Source of the DNA: Bacteroidales bacterium
Lineage (GTDB): Bacteria; Bacteroidota; Bacteroidia; Bacteroidales; GCA-2748055
Direction of reading: 5' to 3'
NCBI GenBank assembly: GCA_029934875.1
Contig: JAOZLK010000115.1
Coordinates: 3,970 to 9,885 of the forward strand
DNA: 5,916 bases
Shown here: one piece after another, positions 1-4,260 of the stretch
Layout: every line of letters starts with the position of its first letter
Position numbering within the stretch: the stretch's first letter is position 1
Translations under genes and position numbers: made by a program
Notes under the pieces: generated by a model
Seen by the model: the letters and a program-made list of their open reading frames with translations, nothing else
Database searches by the model: none
Told to the model about the DNA's origin: nothing

Positions 1-95
1 TTGGCACGATAGGCGTGGATGCCGTATAATGCATCTGCAGGGAGGGAAACTTCTCCAAGGAAATCCTTTTCAATTCGCATGAAATCATCTTTCAT
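1..95 (-). CDS. aspA: Aspartate ammonia-lyase-like protein, N-terminal fragment
   Basis: Partial gene running off the left edge; only about 31 codons are present. The translation begins MKDDFMRIEKDFLGE and continues through LPADALYGIHAYRA. This is the typical N-terminus of the aspartase/fumarase superfamily: an R-I/T-E-x-D-x-L/I-G-E segment followed by P-x-D-A-x-Y-G-x-x-x-x-R-A. Aspartate ammonia-lyase reversibly converts L-aspartate to fumarate and ammonia in the cytoplasm as a homotetramer. The MRIEKDFLGE form fits aspartase better than class II fumarase (usually YYGAQTQRS), but the catalytic residues lie outside the window, so a related lyase is possible. Two in-frame ATGs compete, at 95 and 80; the one at 80 would give the more usual MRIE start. 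Neither has a strong Shine-Dalgarno sequence. The upstream lipoprotein gene stops 21 bp before position 95, which suggests co-transcription, although a functional link is not obvious. Confidence 0.8.
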   Translation of the reverse strand, partial: MKDDFMRIEKDFLGEVSLPADALYGIHAYRA

Positions 96-116
96 GCAAA
101 AATAAGCTAATAATTG

Positions 117-752
117 TTATTTGGTAATTAATCCCTCTTTCTTTAGCTCCCCTAATAACAGGTAGGAGTACTCATTAAACCAACCCTCAATGCTCGCTGG
201 ATTATGGGCTTCGGACTGAATAGACCAGAGTAGCAAATCTGACTCAAGATCATAAAAATTGGTCTCTATATAATAGGTTCTGTCGGTAGAATAGTAACCG
301 GGGGAATATACCTGGGGATAGTAGTGATTGTAGTATCCATAGTAGGATCCATACATGCCGTAGTTCATCGGGTAATATGAAGTTCCGGGATTATAAGTCT
401 CGACGCTTAACACATCAAGTACAGCGATAATAAACACGGCATCACATCCGGTTCGTTTAATGGCCTCTGCCATTTGCTCACGTGAGAAATTTTCAGAATT
501 AGAAAGGTTCGGAGGGAATACTGAACTGCTTAAAACGGCCTTATTGCCCCTCGAATTTATGGTAGCTGCCATCCTGCCCTCAACATCGAAGTTCGTACTC
601 ACGTTTTCTGCCAGTACCATCACAAAGATTGACTTATACGGGCCCTTGGTATAGGCATCGGGATTGATCCAGGAGACTGTGATGCTTTGGCTTGGTCCAC
701 ATCCAAAAAGTATTGCGATAAAAAGCAGAGCGAGGATAATTTTAGATTTCAT
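117..752 (-). CDS. Tyrosine-rich putative lipoprotein, DUF4136-like layout
   Basis: A 211-residue exported protein that I do not recognise as a named family. Residues 1-18 form a lipoprotein signal peptide with lipobox LFGC (Cys18), so the mature protein is probably lipid-anchored in the envelope. Residues 21-115 look alpha/beta: a strand at SIFVMVLAE (41-49), a helix at REQMAEAIKRTG (91-102), then a strand at CDAVFIIAVLDVLSVE (103-118). Residues 120-161 hold 16 tyrosines in 42 positions, mixed with Gly, Pro and Asn. A strand follows (IETNFYDLESDLLLWSIQSEA, approx. 162-182), with the 'D-x-x-S/T-x-x-L-x-W' pattern common in DUF4136-type lipoproteins, and then a C-terminal helix (191-208). This layout resembles the DUF4136 protein at 2247-2846, but direct homology is inference. 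The ATG at 752 follows an A-rich leader. It is probably the first gene of a transcript continuing into the aspartase-like gene. The 141-bp upstream spacer is shared divergently with the DUF4956 gene. Confidence 0.75.
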   Translation of the reverse strand: MKSKIILALLFIAILFGCGPSQSITVSWINPDAYTKGPYKSIFVMVLAENVSTNFDVEGRMAATINSRGNKAVLSSSVFPPNLSNSENFSREQMAEAIKRTGCDAVFIIAVLDVLSVETYNPGTSYYPMNYGMYGSYYGYYNHYYPQVYSPGYYSTDRTYYIETNFYDLESDLLLWSIQSEAHNPASIEGWFNEYSYLLLGELKKEGLITK

Positions 753-893
753 TTTCAGATTTTAAAAACTTACTTTAATTATGTGTAGCTTGATAATTGA
801 TTTTATTAAAAATACTAAATTTTGTTATTTATTAGCTGTATTTAGTAGATAATTCTCTGTAAATTATTAATTTACACTTACATATTGTAGGCA
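753..893. promoter_or_regulatory. Divergent AT-rich intergenic promoter region
   Basis: This 141-bp spacer lies between two divergent start codons, so it must carry a promoter for each side, unless one transcript starts within a gene. It is strongly AT-rich. On the plus strand a TAAATTTT-type element near 816-824 loosely resembles the Bacteroidota -7 box (TAnnTTTG), with a TTGA-containing stretch about 15 bp upstream, but the match is weak. No clean match was found for the minus strand. The palindrome at 858-876 is listed separately. Confidence 0.5.
858..876. promoter_or_regulatory. Perfect 19-bp palindrome, candidate operator
   Basis: The sequence TGTAAATTATTAATTTACA is a perfect inverted repeat with 9-bp arms around a single central T at 867. 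It ends 17 bp before the ATG of the DUF4956 gene, where a dimeric repressor could block transcription or where a short hairpin could form in the leader. The TGTAAA...TTTACA halves have the shape of a helix-turn-helix dimer site. I cannot assign a regulator, and no regulator gene is in the window. Because the surroundings are AT-rich, a chance palindrome is more likely than it would be in balanced DNA, but 9 perfect pairs ending in G-C-containing arms is still notable. Confidence 0.4.
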
Positions 894-1514
894 ATGGAAC
901 TGACTGAAATCTTTAATCTCTTGTGGTGGTCTATCATCGGCCGCTTGATGCTGAATATTGTGGTGGTTTTGATTTTAGGGCGATTCATCTATTATCCAAG
1001 GAATCGAGGTTCATATGAATACCTGTTTACCTACATCGCTACATCAACAATAATCTTCATTGTTTGCATCATGCTAAGCCAGGTACAGGTGGAGCTGGGA
1101 ATTGCACTGGGACTCTTTGCAGTGTTCAGCGTCATCAGGTTCAGAACCGTCCAGGCCTCACCCCGGGAACTTTCCTATCTTTTTGTAAGCCTTGGTCTGG
1201 CTCTTATGAATTCCCTGGTATCCTTTGAAACGCCTTTGATCAGGTTAATGGTAAATAATCTGTTGATTCTGGCAATTATCTGGATTGCCGATTATTTCCT
1301 CTTTCGAAATCAAAGTATAAGGAAAATGATTAATTATGATCGACTGGATCTGATAGAAAAGTCAAAACGACAGGAAATGGAGGCCGATTTGAAAATCCGC
1401 TTCGGAATCGAGCAAATCAAGAAAATTCAGATAGGAAACATCGACACCCTTAAGGGGCAGGTCAAAATCAGAGTGTGGATCGTGGACCAGGATCAGCTAC
1501 ATTTCGAGGATTGA
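894..1514 (+). CDS. DUF4956 family integral membrane protein
   Basis: A 206-residue inner-membrane protein of the DUF4956 family (function unknown). Hydrophobic segments lie at about 13-33, 43-62, 69-80, 93-110 and 117-137. The diagnostic stretch is GLFAVFSVIRFRT (73-85) followed by SPRELSYLFVSLGLALMNSL (89-108), matching the family pattern of a G-L-F-A-hydrophobic-R-F/Y-R-T loop and a T/S-Y-L-F helix. Residues 140-206 form a charged, probably cytoplasmic tail: a helix (SKRQEMEADLKIRFG) followed by a ferredoxin-like beta-alpha-beta pattern ending in KIRVWIVDQ. Length is normal for the family. In other genomes DUF4956 genes often sit beside a VTC-type polyphosphate polymerase-domain gene; none is visible here, and the gene appears to be transcribed alone. 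It ends with tandem in-frame stops (TGA TAA, 1512-1517) and is followed by a terminator. The start has no strong ribosome-binding site, only a weak TAGGCA just upstream. The 19-bp palindrome overlaps its leader. Confidence 0.85.
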   Translation: MELTEIFNLLWWSIIGRLMLNIVVVLILGRFIYYPRNRGSYEYLFTYIATSTIIFIVCIMLSQVQVELGIALGLFAVFSVIRFRTVQASPRELSYLFVSLGLALMNSLVSFETPLIRLMVNNLLILAIIWIADYFLFRNQSIRKMINYDRLDLIEKSKRQEMEADLKIRFGIEQIKKIQIGNIDTLKGQVKIRVWIVDQDQLHFED

Positions 1515-1526
1515 TAAGCTTCATTG

Positions 1527-1561
1527 CATTTGTACATCCATCCTAGGCTGTACTTCAAATG
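1527..1561. repeat. Bulged stem-loop after the DUF4956 gene
   Basis: CATTT (1527-1531) pairs with AAATG (1557-1561) and GTACA (1532-1536) pairs with TGTAC (1549-1553), giving ten base pairs with a 3-nt bulge (TTC, 1554-1556) and a 12-nt loop that contains CCTAGG. It lacks a T-tract, so it is not itself a classic terminator. It could stabilise the 3' end of the plus-strand transcript, or be a chance pairing. Confidence 0.35.
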
Positions 1562-1571
1562 GACTTATAAA

Positions 1572-1604
1572 AAAACTGCGGACATTTCAGATATCCGCAG
1601 TTTT
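1572..1604. terminator. Bidirectional rho-independent terminator
   Basis: AAAACTGCGGA (1572-1582) is perfectly complementary to TCCGCAGTTTT (1594-1604), with an 11-nt loop. It sits between converging genes. For minus-strand transcripts the hairpin begins 21 nt after the stop of the small barrel gene and is followed by seven U (A-run at 1569-1575), a strong tail. For plus-strand transcripts it ends in only four U that are part of the stem, so it is weaker in that direction. Confidence 0.85.
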
Positions 1605-1625
1605 GCTTAAATTATATTAAGGATT

Positions 1626-2222
1626 TTACAGGGACCAGGCCATGCCCAGATTTACGGATACATATCCCTGGTTTCCCAAGCTATTGGTCTTGAATCCGTT
1701 GTAGTATTTTACGGCAAGTTTCACAGCACTGGAATAGTTTATTTCATAAAGCAGGCCCACTTCACCCTTTAATGCAAATTGCCATGAATTAAGTTCATAA
1801 CGGTAGAGATTCATGTCAGTGGATCTTTCAGAATACATGGTTCCAATACCCAATCCAACATAAGGTTTCAGCGCCTTATCTGTTACAATCAGATAATCAA
1901 GAGTCGCCAGTAATGGAACCTGATTCTGATAACGATATTGAATGCCGGAGAGTGATTCTGTACCCTGGGTATAGGTGTCGTAATCCTTATTTTCGTAGAA
2001 AACGTTCCATCCGGCATCCATTCCGACAAAAATTTTGGAACTGACGTATCCCCTGTACTCTATAAGCATTCCACGCCAGCTGGTTTTTGAGATGTAATCT
2101 CCCATATCTCCCGTTCCGAAACTAACAGAATATTGTACAGACATATAGCTGTCTTGCTGACCGTAACTTTTTGCAGTCATCAGTAAAAAGCCGAATATCA
2201 TTAAGAAAATTATCTTTTTCAT
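1626..2222 (-). CDS. Small outer-membrane beta-barrel protein
   Basis: A 198-residue protein with a Sec signal peptide (MKKIIFLMIFGFLLMTAKSYGQ, residues 1-22, probable cleavage after YGQ). The rest alternates polar and hydrophobic/aromatic residues in strands typical of the 8-stranded OmpA/OmpX-like 'outer membrane beta-barrel' families: MSVQYSVSFGTG (27-38), GMLIEYRGYV, KIFVGMDAGWNVFY, QVPLLATLDYLIV (101-113), LKPYVGLGIGTMYSE (118-131), AVKLAVKYYNG and a final strand VSVNLGMAWSL ending hydrophobically. The segment P-L-L-A-T-L-D-Y followed by K-P-Y-V-G-L-G-x-G is characteristic of this group. Function (adhesion, structure or small-molecule passage) cannot be read. An upstream in-frame ATG at 2246 would add eight residues ahead of the signal peptide, so the start at 2222 is preferred. 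The gene begins 24 bp after the DUF4136 lipoprotein stop, indicating one transcript, and is the last gene before the terminator. Confidence 0.85.
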   Translation of the reverse strand: MKKIIFLMIFGFLLMTAKSYGQQDSYMSVQYSVSFGTGDMGDYISKTSWRGMLIEYRGYVSSKIFVGMDAGWNVFYENKDYDTYTQGTESLSGIQYRYQNQVPLLATLDYLIVTDKALKPYVGLGIGTMYSERSTDMNLYRYELNSWQFALKGEVGLLYEINYSSAVKLAVKYYNGFKTNSLGNQGYVSVNLGMAWSL

Positions 2223-2246
2223 ATTATAAAATTTTTGATGTTCCAC

Positions 2247-2846
2247 TTAGTTTGTTTTCAGGTAGGGTGACTGGGTAAAGGCCTGATCAATGCTTTTGGT
2301 GACCCTTGAGCTATTGTAAGCCCCTGAGAGCAGTCCGTTAATATTAGCAGTCCAAACCCGGGTTGGGTCAATATACTCATCACCATCGGCCACCAGCGTC
2401 ATCAACAATGTTCCGGTTGTATAAGACGAAACAGATGGGTAGCCCCATCCCCATCCCCCACAATAATAGTAATAATACCAGCACCAGTAATCATAATAGT
2501 AGTAAAGGGTCGTATTGGTCCAGACAGCCGGAAACATGACCAGGTCCGCATCTGCAGGGTCCTCTGTTTTTGTCCAGCCCAGTGCTGTCATGTTGGATTT
2601 TATTTGATTCAACATCTGGGTATTATAGGGCTCCTTTACAAATGCAGGCTCTTCACCCTCAAGAAGGTCCCCTTCTAATTTCACAATTTTGTCCGGAATA
2701 GCGTATACTCCCTTGCTCTGGAAATCGAAGCTGTCGTCATAGTTGGTATAAACCACGTCGGTATCTTCATAATATTCAATTCCGCCGGGATGGCAGGAAC
2801 CGAGAAGAATTATGATACTGAGGTAAAAAATAAATTTCTTTTTCAT
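2247..2846 (-). CDS. DUF4136 family lipoprotein with Tyr/Trp-rich tract
   Basis: A 199-residue envelope lipoprotein; its function is unknown. The start at 2846 is chosen because it opens directly into a lipoprotein signal peptide with lipobox LGSC (Cys18). The open frame continues upstream to 3059, but that extension overlaps the end of the Omp85-like gene and would bury the signal peptide. After the anchor, DDSFDFQSKGVYAIPDKIV (approx. 37-55) matches the DUF4136 opening ('x-D-F-x-x-x-x-T/V-Y-A'). A helix (NQIKSNMTALGW, 80-91) and 'DPADADLVMFPAV' (96-108) follow, corresponding to the family's L-x-x-x-G-W/Y ... A-D-L-V segment. Residues 115-136 are extreme: 11 Tyr and 4 Trp in 22 positions, with two Cys (122, 129). 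Strands GTLLMTLVAD and RVWTANINGLLS and a C-terminal helix complete the domain. It lies between two outer-membrane barrel genes, so an accessory role at the outer membrane is inferred. Confidence 0.85.
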   Translation of the reverse strand: MKKKFIFYLSIIILLGSCHPGGIEYYEDTDVVYTNYDDSFDFQSKGVYAIPDKIVKLEGDLLEGEEPAFVKEPYNTQMLNQIKSNMTALGWTKTEDPADADLVMFPAVWTNTTLYYYYDYWCWYYYYYCGGWGWGYPSVSSYTTGTLLMTLVADGDEYIDPTRVWTANINGLLSGAYNSSRVTKSIDQAFTQSPYLKTN

Positions 2847-2881
2847 ACGGGTAAATATTAATGATTGGTTATAGGAATTAA

Positions 2882-2915
2882 CAAAGATTAGAAAATAAAG
2901 TTGTAAAAGTACAAT
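2882..2915 (-). promoter_or_regulatory. Possible internal promoter ahead of the DUF4136 lipoprotein
   Basis: In the 76-bp AT-rich gap, the minus strand reads ATTG (2915-2912), then 21 bp, then TAATCTTTG (2890-2882). This approximates the Bacteroidota promoter (TTTG at -33, TAnnTTTG at -7), but with one mismatch in the upstream box and one extra base in the downstream box. It would place the transcript start about 30 nt ahead of the ATG at 2846. The upstream part overlaps a small inverted repeat, TTGTA-AAAG-TACAA (2901-2914). The match is suggestive only. Confidence 0.3.
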
Positions 2916-2922
2916 AATAATA

Positions 2923-4197
2923 TTAAAATGCTTCGGACACAGCCAGGTAAAAGCCCATGGTTTTTTGGCCAAAACCAAAGTCAACAGCCAGGTTTGTCCT
3001 TGAATACTTATCAAGCTTAACCCGCAGACCAAAGCCATAGCTGGGTTTGATGGATTCAAATAATTTCAAAGGCAGACCTGGATTGCTGGCTGTAGTTGCA
3101 TTTGCAAAAACAACGCCCCCAAGCAGGCCATTGCACTTCGACAGAGGGAAACGATATTCCACTTCACCATATACCAGACTTGGTCCTCGAAACCGGCCCT
3201 GCGTATATCCCCTGGATGCCCTTCCACGCTGGTCATAGGCTGTGGCCGGTAATATCATGTATGGCAAAGTACCTTTCTGGGAAAAATCGCCCATCAACCA
3301 GAAGGCTATAAGGTGGGAGGGATTCCGTTTTGACAAACCATGATAACTTCTCCATTCAAACTGATAAAGGTTTGACTTCCTGTCGTTGCCAAGAAATTCA
3401 AATCCTCCATGCCAGTTCACTGATAAAAAGTAACCTTCATAGGGCTGAATCATATTGTCTCGCTTATCAATTACAAAACTTACGCCAATTGATGAGTTAT
3501 GATATTTCTCGGTGTTAAATCCATAATAGGTATTGTAGGCATAATGGCTGGTAATCAATGTGTCGGGTGAGCCAAGGCTCAGTTTCTCATCGACTATGTC
3601 GAAGTAAGAATCATAGTGGTAGCTCAAACCAAGATAGAAATCATCCTTAAGTTCAAACATGACGGACTGATGAATGCGTACAAAATTGAACTTCATGGGC
3701 TGGGTCAGGGAATCAGTAGTGGTTTCCGCTCCTGACAGGCCGAATTGATAGTCAAGAATACCCCCCTCGGGAGCAGTTGTACCCAGTCCAAATGTTGATT
3801 GCGAAAAGATTAGATACCTCCAGTCGCCGCTTAAAAAAATCCGGTTGTTGTTGGTATAGATGCTGTTTTTTAGCAAGAAAAGAAACTGGTTCATTGTCGT
3901 ATACTGGATACTTCCCGAGATGAGTGAGTATTTTGATTGTTCCGGAATTTTAAAAGCATACTGCCCGCCAATACCAAACATAAATCCGGTGGCTGGATTG
4001 GAACCAATAATCGGCAGAAGCATTAAGCTTCCTGCATTTTCGGGTTTTACTTTCGGGGGCTTCTTCAGGGCATCCCGAATCACATCTGCTATGTCACGTT
4101 CGGGGCACAGGCTGTCGGACTGAACACTTAGGGAATCCTGCGCTGTAGAAAGGCATGGCATCAGTAAAATAAAGAGACACAGCAGTACTGATTTCAA
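2923..4197 (-). CDS. BamA/TamA-type (Omp85) outer-membrane barrel lacking POTRA domains
   Basis: A 424-residue outer-membrane protein. A Sec signal peptide (1-20, probable cleavage after STAQ) is followed by a short linker (21-55) and then directly by a beta-barrel. There is no room for the POTRA repeats of BamA or TamA. Family marks include LPIIGSNPATGFMFGIGG (61-78, the first barrel strand region of bacterial surface-antigen proteins), DKRDNMIQPYEGYFLSV (244-260, the 'D-x-R-D-x-x-x-P-x-x-G' motif) and RGRASRGYTQGRFRG (324-338, equivalent of the R-G-F/Y lid-loop motif). The protein ends in a C-terminal strand with terminal Phe, as expected for insertion by the BAM complex. Whether it transports or inserts anything is unknown. 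The start must be TTG at 4197: an in-frame stop lies five codons upstream (4210-4212) and no ATG precedes the signal peptide. The gene follows the GH106-like gene by 63 bp and precedes the DUF4136 gene by 76 bp. Confidence 0.85.
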   Translation of the reverse strand: MKSVLLCLFILLMPCLSTAQDSLSVQSDSLCPERDIADVIRDALKKPPKVKPENAGSLMLLPIIGSNPATGFMFGIGGQYAFKIPEQSKYSLISGSIQYTTMNQFLFLLKNSIYTNNNRIFLSGDWRYLIFSQSTFGLGTTAPEGGILDYQFGLSGAETTTDSLTQPMKFNFVRIHQSVMFELKDDFYLGLSYHYDSYFDIVDEKLSLGSPDTLITSHYAYNTYYGFNTEKYHNSSIGVSFVIDKRDNMIQPYEGYFLSVNWHGGFEFLGNDRKSNLYQFEWRSYHGLSKRNPSHLIAFWLMGDFSQKGTLPYMILPATAYDQRGRASRGYTQGRFRGPSLVYGEVEYRFPLSKCNGLLGGVVFANATTASNPGLPLKLFESIKPSYGFGLRVKLDKYSRTNLAVDFGFGQKTMGFYLAVSEAF

Positions 4198-4260
4198 ATT
4201 GCCGGGTTTTTATTGATCAGTCGGATATCGAAAGATAGTTAATAAATAAACAGCTTCCCC

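Noticed and set aside
460..654. Plus-strand 64-codon frame opposite the tyrosine-rich lipoprotein
   Set aside because: Antisense to a gene with a clear lipobox; no independent evidence of coding.
2847..3059. Upstream extension of the DUF4136 lipoprotein frame to an ATG at 3059
   Set aside because: The extension overlaps the end of the Omp85-like gene in another frame, and would place 71 residues ahead of a clear lipoprotein signal peptide starting at 2846.
3047..3518. Plus-strand open frames opposite the Omp85-like gene
   Set aside because: They have no recognisable domains or start signals and lie antisense to a well-supported barrel gene; they are shadows of its codon pattern.
4230..4237. 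TATCTTTC on the minus strand as a -7 promoter box for the Omp85-like gene
   Set aside because: No acceptable TTTG-like -33 element at the right distance upstream, and the final G is missing, so read-through from the GH106-like gene is equally likely.
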